From Chitinophaga pinensis (lineage in GTDB: Bacteria; Pseudomonadota; Gammaproteobacteria; Burkholderiales; Burkholderiaceae_C), in assembly GCA_943326015.2 (NCBI GenBank), contig CALPRQ020000034.1, positions 1 to 40,319 on the forward strand: a stretch of 40,319 nucleotides of DNA, written 5' to 3'. A program made the position numbers and the translations under genes. Below, in pieces: positions 27,342 through 36,924 of the stretch (its first letter is position 1; every line of letters starts with the position of its first letter). Under the pieces are notes generated by a model that worked only from the letters and a program-made list of their open reading frames with translations, searched no databases and was not told the origin of the DNA.

Positions 27342-27362
27342 ATGTTCAAGCTGTACCGCTGA
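27342..27362 (+). CDS. Possible 6-codon leader ORF upstream of sdaA
   Basis: ATG TTC AAG CTG TAC CGC TGA encodes MFKLYR. It has a textbook Shine-Dalgarno, GAGGAG (27330-27335), 6 bases before the ATG, better than that of sdaA, which starts 14 bases after its stop in another frame. Translation of such a short ORF could feed ribosomes to sdaA or act as a leader peptide. No attenuator hairpin is seen, and it may be chance. Confidence 0.3.
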   Translation: MFKLYR

Positions 27363-27376
27363 TCGGAAACCACACC

Positions 27377-28768
<1,392 letters not shown>

Positions 28769-28812
28769 AATCCGCGCAGCTGCACGAGGTGCAAGCAAGG
28801 TTATGCTTGTGT

Positions 28813-28845
28813 CGGGCTGCCGCGGTATCTCGCTGCGGCAGCCCG
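28813..28845 (+). terminator. Long hairpin after sdaA
   Basis: An 11-bp perfect stem CGGGCTGCCGC (28813-28823) and GCGGCAGCCCG (28835-28845) with an 11-base loop lies between sdaA and the next LysR gene. The tail TCCTCTG is only modestly T-rich, so it is a weak terminator or an mRNA end structure. Its downstream arm ends 15 bases before the lysR ATG. Confidence 0.4.
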
Positions 28846-28860
28846 TCCTCTGAACTCCCC

Positions 28861-29793
28861 ATGAACCTTTCGGTCAGACAACTGCGCGCCTTCGTGCTGG
28901 GCGCCAAGCATCTGTCATTTTCTGCGGCTGCCGCCGAAATGGGCATCACGCAGCCCGGCTTTTCGCTGCTGATACGCCAGTTCGAGGAAGAAATCGGCCT
29001 GCAGTTGTTCCACCGCACCACGCGCCGCATCGAACTGACGGTGATGGGACGCGAGATGCTCGACAAGGCCAGGCGCACGCTCAGCCAGATCGACGAGCTG
29101 GCGCGCCAGGCCAACGATCTGCAGCAGGGCCTGCATGGCAGCTTGCGGATCGGCGTGATCGCCTCGGTGGCCTGCAGCCTGTTCCCCCACGCCCTGGCCG
29201 CCTTCCAGCAGCAATGCCCCGGCGTCAAGGTGGACTTCCACGAAGAACAGGCGGCACCGCTGCTGGCCAGCGTCCTCGAAGGGGGATTCGAATTGGGCTG
29301 GGGCCTATATCCCAGCCCCCAGCCCGAACTCGATTTCGAACCACTCTACCGCGACCCCATGATCGTGCTGATGCACGAAAGCCATCCGCTGGCCAAGCGC
29401 GAGCATGTCACCTGGCCAGCGCTCAGGAACCATCCCTTCATCTCGGCATCGAAGCAGTCCGGCGTGCGCATCTATGCGGAGCGCGCCGCCGCCGCCGTGG
29501 GGGTCGAAATCCAGCCGACGCATATCACGCCGTCGCTGAGCACGGCCGTGGGCCTGGTGCGGCAGCAGACCGGCTGTGCCGTCATGCCGCTGCTGCCGCT
29601 GGAGAACCTGAATCTGGAGCGGCTCGTGATCAGGCGGCTTGAGCGCCCCGGCATCTGGCGCGAAAACGGATTGATCACGCGCAAGGGCTGGCCCTTGTCA
29701 CCGGCGGCGCAGGCTTTCATGGCCGTCGCCCGCACGACCGCCAGCGGCTACCGCCTGTCGGATGCCATGACCAGCGCCACGCGACAGCTCTAG
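28861..29793 (+). CDS. LysR-family transcriptional regulator (convergent with Bug gene)
   Basis: A 310-residue LysR regulator. The N-terminal HTH reads [58 protein letters not shown], followed by a helical linker and an effector domain ([20 protein letters not shown]..., [19 protein letters not shown]). Start at 28861. It reads in the same direction as sdaA and converges on a Bug protein gene; the two stop codons share the palindrome CTAG. The usual target would be a nearby gene, so sdaA or the Bug gene are candidates, but no divergent partner or clear operator was found. Confidence 0.92.
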   Translation: MNLSVRQLRAFVLGAKHLSFSAAAAEMGITQPGFSLLIRQFEEEIGLQLFHRTTRRIELTVMGREMLDKARRTLSQIDELARQANDLQQGLHGSLRIGVIASVACSLFPHALAAFQQQCPGVKVDFHEEQAAPLLASVLEGGFELGWGLYPSPQPELDFEPLYRDPMIVLMHESHPLAKREHVTWPALRNHPFISASKQSGVRIYAERAAAAVGVEIQPTHITPSLSTAVGLVRQQTGCAVMPLLPLENLNLERLVIRRLERPGIWRENGLITRKGWPLSPAAQAFMAVARTTASGYRLSDAMTSATRQL

Positions 29794-30773
29794 TCCAAGG
29801 CCGGGCCCAGCGACTCGACCAGCGCGCCCAGGGACTGCCTCTCCTGGCGCAGCTGTAGCGCCAGCTCGGCAGGACTGCCGAGCCGTATGCCTGCACCTTG
29901 CGCGGCGAACTCGGCCCGGATGGCCTCGGAAGACATCACCTTGCGCAAGGCCGCGTTGAGTTGCCCGCTGCGCTCGGGTGACAGTCCGGGCGGCGCCAGC
30001 ATGAAGACGCTGGTCTGCACCTGCAAGCGTGGCCAGACTTCGGCCAGTGCCGGCACCGAGGGCAAGAGGGGGGATCGCCCCGGGCTGCTGACCGCCAGCA
30101 GGCGCAGACGGCCCGCCTCCGAGGCGTTGAGGGCGGCCGGCAGGCTGAGAAATCCCATCTCGACCTGCCCGGCCATCAGGTCAGCCATGGCCTGGCCGCC
30201 GCCTTTGTAGGGCACATGCAACAGATCAAGACCAGCCGCCTTGCGCAGCTGCTCGACCCCCAGGTGCCCGATCGTCCCGACGCCGGGCGAGGCGTAGGCG
30301 TAGCGGCCCGGCCTGGCCCTGACTTCGGCCAGCCATTCGCGCAGGTTCTGCGCCGGGAAATCGGGGTGCACGACCAGGGCGAAAGCCAGCTGGCCGACCT
30401 GGCCGATGGGCGTGAAATGCATGGCATCCTGGCCCGCCTTTCCCGGCGCGCCCGGTGTCAGGAGCAAGGCCGAGTCCGCCAGCAACAGGGTGCTGCCGTC
30501 CGCCGGCGCGCGCATGAGCTCGGCCGCGGCGATGGCGCTGCCGGCCCCTGGTCGGTTGACGACGATGACCGGCTGGCCCAGTTGCTCGCCCAGCCTGGCG
30601 GCGATGGCACGCCCCATCATGTCGCCGCCGCCGCCGGGGGGATAGCCGAGCAGCAGCCTGACCGGATGCAGCGGCCGACCCAGCGGCTCCCCGGCCACAG
30701 CCGGGCACAGGCAAAGCAGCGCACCTGCCACCAGCAGCAGCCGTCTGGTTCGATGGAACTTCATGATTCGCAT
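29790..30773 (-). CDS. Bug-type extracytoplasmic solute-binding protein
   Basis: About 327 residues from the ATG at 30773; ATG at 30764 and a TTG at 30791 are alternatives. A basic N-terminus (MKFHRTRR) and hydrophobic core [16 protein letters not shown] make a signal peptide. The mature protein has the Bug marks [41 protein letters not shown] and [25 protein letters not shown]. It probably delivers a small anionic or amide compound, but no tctA/tctB gene is nearby. It differs clearly from the other Bug protein in this window, so they are not a recent duplication. Upstream is a long AT-rich gap with an inverted repeat, a likely control region. Confidence 0.9.
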   Translation of the reverse strand: MRIMKFHRTRRLLLVAGALLCLCPAVAGEPLGRPLHPVRLLLGYPPGGGGDMMGRAIAARLGEQLGQPVIVVNRPGAGSAIAAAELMRAPADGSTLLLADSALLLTPGAPGKAGQDAMHFTPIGQVGQLAFALVVHPDFPAQNLREWLAEVRARPGRYAYASPGVGTIGHLGVEQLRKAAGLDLLHVPYKGGGQAMADLMAGQVEMGFLSLPAALNASEAGRLRLLAVSSPGRSPLLPSVPALAEVWPRLQVQTSVFMLAPPGLSPERSGQLNAALRKVMSSEAIRAEFAAQGAGIRLGSPAELALQLRQERQSLGALVESLGPALD

Positions 30774-30876
30774 GGCCAGGTTCAAGGACAACCGACCTGC
30801 CGAACCGGACGCATCGGCAAGGGCCGATCAATTTGATACTTTTTGCTTATGAATCAATAAATATGCCTGATGAATT

Positions 30877-30913
30877 GTCTCATTTAATTTGTAGGTCATT
30901 CCTTTCATGAGAC
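30877..30913 (-). promoter_or_regulatory. Inverted repeat in AT-rich control region upstream of the Bug gene
   Basis: GTCTCAT (30877-30883) and ATGAGAC (30907-30913) are a perfect 7-base inverted repeat with 23 bases between, in a stretch much richer in A/T than its surroundings (about 30830-30905). It lies 100-140 bases upstream of the minus-strand Bug gene. A TTTATT / TATCAA pair with 17-base spacing nearer that gene is a weak promoter candidate. The binding protein is unknown; the LysR at 28861 is one possibility. Confidence 0.3.
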
Positions 30914-30919
30914 TTCTCC

Positions 30920-31120
30920 ATGCACATTCATTTCTTGCAGACCAGTGGCAGCGGCCTGGATGGGCTGCGCCGAATCGCGCACCCGGTCATGTCGGCCGCC
31001 ATCAGCGTCATGATCGCAGCCATGATCGTCGGCTGAGGCGACAGCGATAGCCTGCGCGCCGGCGCGCTCGACGGGATCGACGGGATCGTCAGCCTGTCGC
31101 TGGGCGACGGCCTTTTTCCT
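30920..31120 (+). other. Gene-free gap with a coding-like segment interrupted by an in-frame TGA
   Basis: A reading frame from ATG 30920 to TGA 31034-31036 encodes 38 residues (starts MHIHFLQTSG, ends VMIAAMIVG, the last part hydrophobic). Past the TGA the same frame stays open with strongly GC-rich third positions (GDSDSLRAGALDGIDGIV...) to the end of the gap. This could be a small gene remnant or chance in GC-rich DNA. Inverted repeats GCGACAG (31038-31044) and CTGTCGC (31094-31100) enclose the palindrome GCGCGCCGGCGCGC (31054-31067), so this part could fold as RNA downstream of ygiD on the minus strand. I do not recognise the peptide. No other gene is seen between 30774 and 31120. Confidence 0.25.
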
Positions 31121-31936
31121 TCAGGCGAAGGAGATGGCGTCCATCGCGAGGTAGCTGTACATCACCTCACGGTTGAAATATTCGGGCTGGGCGGCACCGG
31201 GCTGACCCCAGCCTGCCGCGCCGAGCGCGAAGTACAGCGGCAGGTAATGCTCGTCGGTCGGATGGGCACGCACGGCATGCGGCGCCTGCTGGCGGTAGTC
31301 AAACAGGCGCTCGCGGTCCTGCGCCAGCAGCGCCTGCTCGACCCAGGACGAGAACTCCTGCACATAAGGCGAAGCGGGTGCATCCCAGACCGGCCGGCCG
31401 CCAAAGAACTCGCGCAGGTTGTGCGTCATGCTGCCCGAAGCCACGATCAGCACGCCCTGCTCGCGCAGGCCGGCCAGCGCCTGCCCCATGGCATAGAGCT
31501 GCGCCGGCTCGAAATAGGCCGGCAGCGAGACCTGCAGCACCGGCAGGTCGGCCTGCGGCAGCATGTGCAGCAGCGGCATCCAGGCGCCATGGTCGTAGGG
31601 CCGCGCGGGATCGGCCTGCGCCGGGATGCCGGCGGCCTGCAGCGTATCGATCACCTGCTGCGCGATCCCGGGCGCGCCAGCTGCTGGGTATTGCAGGCGA
31701 TACAGCGGCTCGGGGAAACCGCCGAAGTCGTGCCAGGTGGCCGGGCGTGCGGCGCTCATCACCTCGACGCCGGCCGACATCCAGTGCGGCGACATCACCA
31801 GCAAGGCGCGGATGCCGCCTTGCGCGCGCAGCTGGTCGCCCATCGCGCGCAGCGCCGGGCCGGTCTGGCCGGGCTCGAAGACGAGCATGGGCGAGCCGTG
31901 CGAGATGAAGAGTACGGGCAGTCGGGAATGGTTCAT
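31121..31936 (-). CDS. ygiD: YgiD/LigB-type dioxygenase (4,5-DOPA dioxygenase family)
   Basis: A 271-residue class III extradiol-dioxygenase-fold protein. Metal-site residues match the DODA/YgiD family: His 13 (FISHGSP), His 51 (MSPHW), His 116 (PYDHGAW), His 172 (GSMTHNLREF) and the block HPTDEHYLPLYFALGAA with His 225 and His 230. E. coli YgiD opens the ring of L-DOPA and similar catechols and uses zinc in its crystal form. No pathway genes are beside it; the divergent neighbour is aroE. It is commonly a stand-alone gene, and its natural substrate is usually unknown. Confidence 0.9.
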   Translation of the reverse strand: MNHSRLPVLFISHGSPMLVFEPGQTGPALRAMGDQLRAQGGIRALLVMSPHWMSAGVEVMSAARPATWHDFGGFPEPLYRLQYPAAGAPGIAQQVIDTLQAAGIPAQADPARPYDHGAWMPLLHMLPQADLPVLQVSLPAYFEPAQLYAMGQALAGLREQGVLIVASGSMTHNLREFFGGRPVWDAPASPYVQEFSSWVEQALLAQDRERLFDYRQQAPHAVRAHPTDEHYLPLYFALGAAGWGQPGAAQPEYFNREVMYSYLAMDAISFA

Positions 31937-32097
31937 GTGCTTGTATCCAGTCGGTAGGGCGTCCTGCCGCCCGTCTCCGGACTTTAGCGCGCCCGGAAAG
32001 CTGCGTCATTCGAGACTGCGCGCGACCGCATTCAAAAAATCCGAGCGTGCGCATGAGCGAGAATCGCTCCAATCACCATCCCAACCTGCAGCCAGAC

Positions 32098-32934
32098 ATG
32101 ACCAGCCCCGACCGTTACGCCGTCATCGGCAACCCCATCAAACAGACCAAATCCCCGCTGATCCACATGGCCTTTGCCCAGGAAAGCGGGCAGGACCTGG
32201 TCTACACCGCGCTGGAAGGCCCGCTGGGCCAGTTTGCGGCGACGGTCGATCAGTTTCGCGCCGAAGGCGGCAAGGGACTCAACGTGACCGTGCCGTTCAA
32301 GCTCGACGCCTGCGCCTACGCCACCGACCTGTCGGACGAGGCACGCGCGGCCGGCGCGGCCAATGCGCTCAAATTTGAAGGCGATCGCGTCTACGCACAG
32401 AATTTCGACGGCGTCGGCCTGGTGCGCGACATCACGCACAACCTGGGGCAGCCGCTGGCGGGCAAGCGCGTGCTGCTGCTGGGCGCCGGCGGGGCCGCGC
32501 GCGGTGCCATCCTGCCGATCCTGAACCAGGCGCCAGCCTGCCTGTTCGTCGCCAACCGCACCGTGGCCAAGGCCAACGAGCTGGTGCGCGCCTTCCACGC
32601 CAACGGCGCCCCCGCGACACTGCAGGGTGGCGGCCTTGACGAGCTCGGTTGCGCTGCCTTCGATGTGGTCATCAACGCGACCTCGGCCAGCCTGAGCGCC
32701 GAGACACCGCCACTGCCGGCCAGCGCCTTCGCGGCCGACGGCCTGGCCTACGACATGGTCTATGGCAAGGGCCTGACGCCCTTCCTCAAGCTGGCGCAAC
32801 AGGCCGGTGTGCGCCAGCTGGCCGACGGCGTCGGCATGCTGGTCGAGCAGGCGGCCGAGGCCTTTGCCTGGTGGCGCGGCGTGCGCCCCGAGACGCGCGC
32901 CATGATCGAGCGCATCAGCGTACCGCTGGTCTGA
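32098..32934 (+). CDS. aroE: Shikimate dehydrogenase (NADP+)
   Basis: A 278-residue enzyme reducing 3-dehydroshikimate to shikimate. The substrate site has KSPLIHMAF at the start, catalytic Lys 68 in NVTVPFK and Asp 103 in NFDGVGLVRD. The NADP fold has LLLGAGGAARGAI (about 127-137) and the NRT motif of NADP-preferring members. GVGMLVEQAAEAFAWW closes the C-terminus. The start at 32098 (MTSPDRYAVIG) fits the family; ATGs at 32047-32053 would add an atypical leader. A strong terminator follows immediately. Its convergent neighbour is an MHS transporter of the shikimate/proline carrier family, and aroC is 3 kb away. Confidence 0.96.
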   Translation: MTSPDRYAVIGNPIKQTKSPLIHMAFAQESGQDLVYTALEGPLGQFAATVDQFRAEGGKGLNVTVPFKLDACAYATDLSDEARAAGAANALKFEGDRVYAQNFDGVGLVRDITHNLGQPLAGKRVLLLGAGGAARGAILPILNQAPACLFVANRTVAKANELVRAFHANGAPATLQGGGLDELGCAAFDVVINATSASLSAETPPLPASAFAADGLAYDMVYGKGLTPFLKLAQQAGVRQLADGVGMLVEQAAEAFAWWRGVRPETRAMIERISVPLV

Positions 32935-32966
32935 AAAAAACCGCAGTCCTGGACTGCGGTTTTTTT
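32934..32966. terminator. Bidirectional terminator between aroE and the MHS transporter
   Basis: A7, then an 8-bp stem CCGCAGTC (32941-32948) and GACTGCGG (32952-32959), then T7. The A and T runs extend the pairing and serve as the T-tract for both strands. It starts at the last base of the aroE stop and lies 15 bases after the end of the convergent transporter gene. Confidence 0.88.
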
Positions 32967-32980
32967 GTGGCTGCGGTCGA

Positions 32981-34372
32981 TTAACGGGCCTGTGCGAGCG
33001 CCTGCTGGCGGGCCTTGTCGTATTCAGCCTTGGACACCGGCACGGCATCCGGATCGCCGAGGTCGTGCATGTGGACGCGGAAGGTCTCGCGGGCACTCCA
33101 GGCGGCCAGCGCGGCGATCACGGTGATGGCCAGGGTGATGGAGCCGATCAGCACTGGAATATTGGTCGAGCCGGGCGGCGCGACAGCGGCAAACAGCGCC
33201 GGCAGCATGGCCGTGAAGAAGGTGCCCAGGTTCTGCGAGATCGCCATCGCCGAGACGCGGGTCCGGGTCCTGAACAACTCGGGGAAGAAGCTCGGGAACA
33301 CGGCGTTGTAGCCCTGGTAGACCACGCCCCACATCAGCAGCGACATGCAGATCGCCAGCGGCACGCTCTTGATGCTGATCGCGTACAGGTAGCCAAAGGA
33401 CAGCAGGCCGGTGGCCAGCGCGCCGAAGATGATCGGGGGACGGCGGCCGATGCGGTCGGTCAGGTTGCCGACCATCGGGATCACGAGCACGGCCAGGATA
33501 TTGCCCAGCACCGGGATCCACAGGTAGACGCTCTTGTCGAAGCCGATGCCGTAGCCCGCCTGGACCGCGTAGGCAGCGCCGAAGACCGAGGTCACGACCG
33601 GGATCACGTTCATCAGCGACATGCAGACGACGCGCAGCATGTCCTTCCAGCTGGTCTGGATCGCTTCGACGATCGGCGCCTTGGGCTTGGCGCCCTGCTC
33701 GCCTTCACTGGCGAAAGCCGGGGTCTCGTCGACTTCCTTGCGGATGATGTAGCCGATGACGATCACGACGAAGCTCAGCAGGAAGGGAATGCGCCAGCCC
33801 CAGCTGTTGAAATCGTCCTTGGGCATGTAGGCGGCCAGCGGCAGGAAGACGGCGGCGGCCAGGATCTGGCCGGCCTGCACGCCCTGCAGCGTGAAGCTCG
33901 AATAGAAGCCGCGACGGCCGAACGGCGAATGTTCGAGGATCATCGAACTGGCGCCAGAGATCTCGCCAGCGACCGCGAAACCCTGGATCAGGCGCAACAC
34001 GACCAGCAGCGCCGGTGCCAGCAGGCCAACCTGGTCATAGGTCGGCAGCAGACCGACGGCCATGGTCGAGAAGCCCATCAGGAACATGCACAGCACCAGC
34101 ACCTGCTTGCGGCCATGGGTGTCGCCCCAATGGCCCAGGAAGAAGGCACCGATCGGGCGCGCGACGTAGCCGACGCCGTAGGTCGCCAGCGAGGCCACGA
34201 TGGCCACGGTGGGATCGCCCTTGGGGAAAAACAGTTCCGGGAAAATCAGCGACGCGGCGGTCGCATAGATGAAGAAATCGTAGTACTCGAGCACCGAACC
34301 GATCCAGCCACTGGCGGTGGCTTTCTTGGTCTGGTGCCGGCCCTGCGGCTCGTGGTCAATTGGTTTTGCCAT
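32981..34372 (-). CDS. MHS-family MFS transporter (shikimate/proline-betaine carrier type)
   Basis: A 463-residue, 12-helix inner-membrane proton symporter. The N-terminus ASGWIGSVLEYYDFFIYATAASLIFPELFFP is the signature of the metabolite:H+ symporter branch (ShiA, ProP, KgtP). The loop 2-3 motif is GHWGDTHGRKQVL, the loop 4-5 region LRLIQGFAVAGEISGA, and the loop 8-9 copy NLTDRIGRRPP. Members carry carboxylates such as shikimate, alpha-ketoglutarate, citrate or betaines. Being tail-to-tail with aroE suggests a shikimate- or quinate-like substrate, but that is only context. A terminator follows. Its promoter must lie in the 242-base gap upstream. Confidence 0.92.
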   Translation of the reverse strand: MAKPIDHEPQGRHQTKKATASGWIGSVLEYYDFFIYATAASLIFPELFFPKGDPTVAIVASLATYGVGYVARPIGAFFLGHWGDTHGRKQVLVLCMFLMGFSTMAVGLLPTYDQVGLLAPALLVVLRLIQGFAVAGEISGASSMILEHSPFGRRGFYSSFTLQGVQAGQILAAAVFLPLAAYMPKDDFNSWGWRIPFLLSFVVIVIGYIIRKEVDETPAFASEGEQGAKPKAPIVEAIQTSWKDMLRVVCMSLMNVIPVVTSVFGAAYAVQAGYGIGFDKSVYLWIPVLGNILAVLVIPMVGNLTDRIGRRPPIIFGALATGLLSFGYLYAISIKSVPLAICMSLLMWGVVYQGYNAVFPSFFPELFRTRTRVSAMAISQNLGTFFTAMLPALFAAVAPPGSTNIPVLIGSITLAITVIAALAAWSARETFRVHMHDLGDPDAVPVSKAEYDKARQQALAQAR

Positions 34373-34614
34373 GTCTATTGCTGCCTCTGAATGAATACAT
34401 CAGTCTCTCGGCCGACACCGGCAGGCCGATAAAGGCCAACGAGCGCCAGACGGCGGGATTGTCTAAAGCCAGTGGACTGTAGGTGAAAAGAACGTACCAA
34501 TCAGTACATTGCCGATTCACATCGTTCGATCAGAAGACGCAATTGTGCGATGATCGATCAAAACAAGGGTTTCCCCTATATCAACCATTCACGGGCAACC
34601 CGTCGGCCTTGCCG
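34373..34614 (-). other. Intergenic control region of the MHS transporter
   Basis: No gene is seen here. On the minus strand it leads into the MHS transporter. The half near 34480-34590 is more A/T-rich than the surrounding genes and holds short palindromes (GATCGATC near 34552; paired GTAC sites near 34495-34506), which may be regulator sites. No clear -35/-10 pair or strong terminator for the upstream MFS gene was found. Confidence 0.35.
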
Positions 34615-35787
34615 CTAGGACCGGGCGGCAGCCCGGGTACGCCAGGCGGCCACACAAGCCAGCAGCGCCATGGCGGCGGCAAGCCAGAACACACTGCCCA
34701 CGCCCCAGCGCGTGCTGACCAAGCCGCCCAGCAGGCCGCCGACCACGCCCGACAGGCCGTAGCCCAGCACCGCATACAGCGCCTGGCCGCGCCCGCGCAG
34801 GCGGGCCGGGAAATGCTCGCTCAGCAGTGCGGTACAGACCGAGTGGTGGGTGGCAAAGGTGATCGCATGCAGCAGCTGGGCGGCAAACAGCAGCCACAGG
34901 TATTGCCCGGCACCGGCAGTGACCACGAAACGCAGTACCGCCAGCGCGGCCGCCAGCAGCAGCCAGCTGCCGTGGCTCAACAAGGGCAGCCAGCGCGCCT
35001 GGGTGAAGAACCAGGCGATCTCGACCAGCACCGACGCGGCCCACAGCAGGCCGATCACCGACTTGGGATAGCCGAGCGCATCGATGTAGAGCGAGAAATA
35101 GACATAGACGAATACATGCGCCAGCACATGCAGGAAGACCGAGGCGAAGAACCAGGCCACCGCCGGCTGGCGCAGGACCGGCAGGATGGACTCCGAGCGC
35201 TGACCGGCCTGGACCGGCTCGCGCCGGTCGGGCATCCACCAGACACTGACCACCACCAGCAGCAGGCTGCCCATGGTCCAGGCCGGGAAGCTGCCCATGC
35301 CATGAGCCTCGAACCAGGCCCCGGCCGCCATCACGGTGACCAGAAAACCGACCGACCCGCACAGCCGCACCCGGCCGTAGAGCCTGGCGTCGAAGCCGCC
35401 GGCGTGGCTGACCAGCTGCGCCAGCGCGGCCTCGCTCATCGGCATCATCGCGCTGGTGTGGGTGAACATCAGCAGCAGCACCCCGGCCAGCCCCCATGGA
35501 CCGAGGTCGAGCCAGAGTCCGGCGCTGCAGCCCAGCGCGACCATGGCACAGAAGCGCAGCAGGCGCACCCGCTCGCCGGTGTGGTCGCTGAGCCAGCCCC
35601 AGGCGTAGGGCGCGAAGAGCCGGGTGGCCGACTGCATCGAGGTCAGCAGGCTGATCACCAGCAGGCTGAGCCCGGCGTCCTTGAGCCAGAGCGGCAGGTA
35701 GGGGTTGAAGAAGCCGATGTGCGCGAAATAGCTCGCCGACAGCGCGGCGAAGGGCCAGAGTTCGCGCCCCCGGCTCAAGGTCTGCAC
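34615..35787 (-). CDS. MFS transporter (HcaT/PPP-like family)
   Basis: A 390-residue polytopic membrane protein with about 12 hydrophobic helices. The opening FAALSASYFAHIGFFNPYLPLWLKDAGLS and GWLSDHTGERVRLLRFCAM loop resemble the phenylpropionate-type MFS_1-like group (HcaT, YcaD relatives), in which the usual GRR motif is replaced. It starts at a GTG (35787), 6 bases after the aroC stop, so it is very probably co-transcribed with aroC. This pairing is seen in many betaproteobacteria. Substrate unknown; an aromatic acid or sugar-like efflux role would be a guess. Confidence 0.86.
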   Translation of the reverse strand: MQTLSRGRELWPFAALSASYFAHIGFFNPYLPLWLKDAGLSLLVISLLTSMQSATRLFAPYAWGWLSDHTGERVRLLRFCAMVALGCSAGLWLDLGPWGLAGVLLLMFTHTSAMMPMSEAALAQLVSHAGGFDARLYGRVRLCGSVGFLVTVMAAGAWFEAHGMGSFPAWTMGSLLLVVVSVWWMPDRREPVQAGQRSESILPVLRQPAVAWFFASVFLHVLAHVFVYVYFSLYIDALGYPKSVIGLLWAASVLVEIAWFFTQARWLPLLSHGSWLLLAAALAVLRFVVTAGAGQYLWLLFAAQLLHAITFATHHSVCTALLSEHFPARLRGRGQALYAVLGYGLSGVVGGLLGGLVSTRWGVGSVFWLAAAMALLACVAAWRTRAAARS

Positions 35788-35793
35788 CCGCGC

Positions 35794-36888
35794 TTAGCGC
35801 GCCGCCGCGATGTCGGGCGTGGCGACGCGCACATCGCCGCACTGGGCGCGGTGGCGCAGCGCGTGGTCGATCAGCACCAGCGCCAGCAGCGCCTCGGCGA
35901 TCGGCGTGGCGCGGATGCCGACGCAGGGGTCGTGACGGCCTTTGGTAATGAGTTCGGTCGGATTACCCTCGACGTCGATGGTCGCGCGCGGGATCAGGAT
36001 CGAGCTGGTCGGCTTGATCGCCAGCGACACCTCGATGTCCTGGCCGGTGCTGATGCCGCCCAGGATGCCGCCGGCGTTGTTGCTCAGGAAGCCCTCGGGC
36101 GAGAGCGAGTCGCCGTGCGTGCTGCCACGCTGCGCCACGCTGGCGAAACCGGCGCCGATCTCGACGCCCTTGACGGCGTTGAGGCCCATCATCGCGTAGG
36201 CGATGTCCGCGTCGAGCTTGTCGTAGAGCGGCTCGCCCAGGCCGACCGGCACGTTCTGCGCCGTGACACGCAGCCGCGCGCCGCAGGAGTCGCCCGACTT
36301 GCGCAGCTCGTTCATGTAGAGTTCGAGCTCGGACACGTCGGCCAGCGGCGCGAAGAAGGGGTTGTTCGGCACATGGTCCCAGCTCTCGAACGGGATCTCG
36401 ACCTCGCCGATGGCGGTCATGCAGCCCTTGAAGGTGGTGCCATAAACCTGCTGCAGCCATTTCTTGGCCACGGCGCCAGCCGCAACGGTGGGCGCGGTCA
36501 GACGCGCCGAGCTGCGACCGCCGCCGCGCGGATCGCGGAGGCCGTACTTGTGCCAGTAGGCGTAGTCGGCGTGTCCGGGACGAAAGCTCTGCAGGATGTT
36601 GCCGTAATCCTTGCTGCGCTGGTCGGTGTTCTCGATCAGCAGCGCGATCGGCGTGCCGGTGGTCTTGCCGTCATAGACCCCACTCAGGATACGGACCTGA
36701 TCCGGCTCGTTGCGCTGAGTCACGAACTTGCTGGTGCCAGGACGGCGCCGGTCCAGGTCCTGCTGGATGTCCGCCTCGCACAGGTCCAGGCCGGGGGGAC
36801 AGCCGTCGATCACGCAGCCGATCGCCGGGCCGTGCGATTCGCCGAAGTTGGTGACAGTGAAGAGTTTGCCAAAGGTGTTGCCGCTCAT
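35794..36888 (-). CDS. aroC: Chorismate synthase
   Basis: A 364-residue flavin-dependent enzyme that turns EPSP into chorismate, the last step of the shikimate pathway. The three family signatures are present: [19 protein letters not shown] at 17-35, [27 protein letters not shown], and [20 protein letters not shown] with [16 protein letters not shown] near the C-terminus. Length is normal. The start at 36888 ([13 protein letters not shown]) lies 36 bases after the stop of the large repeat-protein gene on the same strand. A TGGGATAAT extended -10 stands in that short gap, suggesting its own promoter. Confidence 0.97.
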   Translation of the reverse strand: MSGNTFGKLFTVTNFGESHGPAIGCVIDGCPPGLDLCEADIQQDLDRRRPGTSKFVTQRNEPDQVRILSGVYDGKTTGTPIALLIENTDQRSKDYGNILQSFRPGHADYAYWHKYGLRDPRGGGRSSARLTAPTVAAGAVAKKWLQQVYGTTFKGCMTAIGEVEIPFESWDHVPNNPFFAPLADVSELELYMNELRKSGDSCGARLRVTAQNVPVGLGEPLYDKLDADIAYAMMGLNAVKGVEIGAGFASVAQRGSTHGDSLSPEGFLSNNAGGILGGISTGQDIEVSLAIKPTSSILIPRATIDVEGNPTELITKGRHDPCVGIRATPIAEALLALVLIDHALRHRAQCGDVRVATPDIAAAR

Positions 36889-36896
36889 GGGATGGG

Positions 36897-36905
36897 ATTA
36901 TCCCA
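36897..36905 (-). promoter_or_regulatory. Candidate extended -10 promoter of aroC
   Basis: Minus-strand TGGGATAAT is a TGn plus GATAAT element (one mismatch to TATAAT). Transcription would begin near 36890, about 2 bases before the aroC ATG, so a leaderless mRNA is possible. No -35 is recognisable, which extended -10 promoters tolerate. Confidence 0.4.
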
Positions 36906-36924
36906 GAGCGACGCATGGCCCTGC

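Noticed and set aside
31034-31036. TGA as selenocysteine codon
   Set aside because: The frame runs on only because the following DNA is GC-rich and then antisense to ygiD. I recognise no selenoprotein family, and no selenocysteine genes are in view. Kept only as a weak alternative in the findings.
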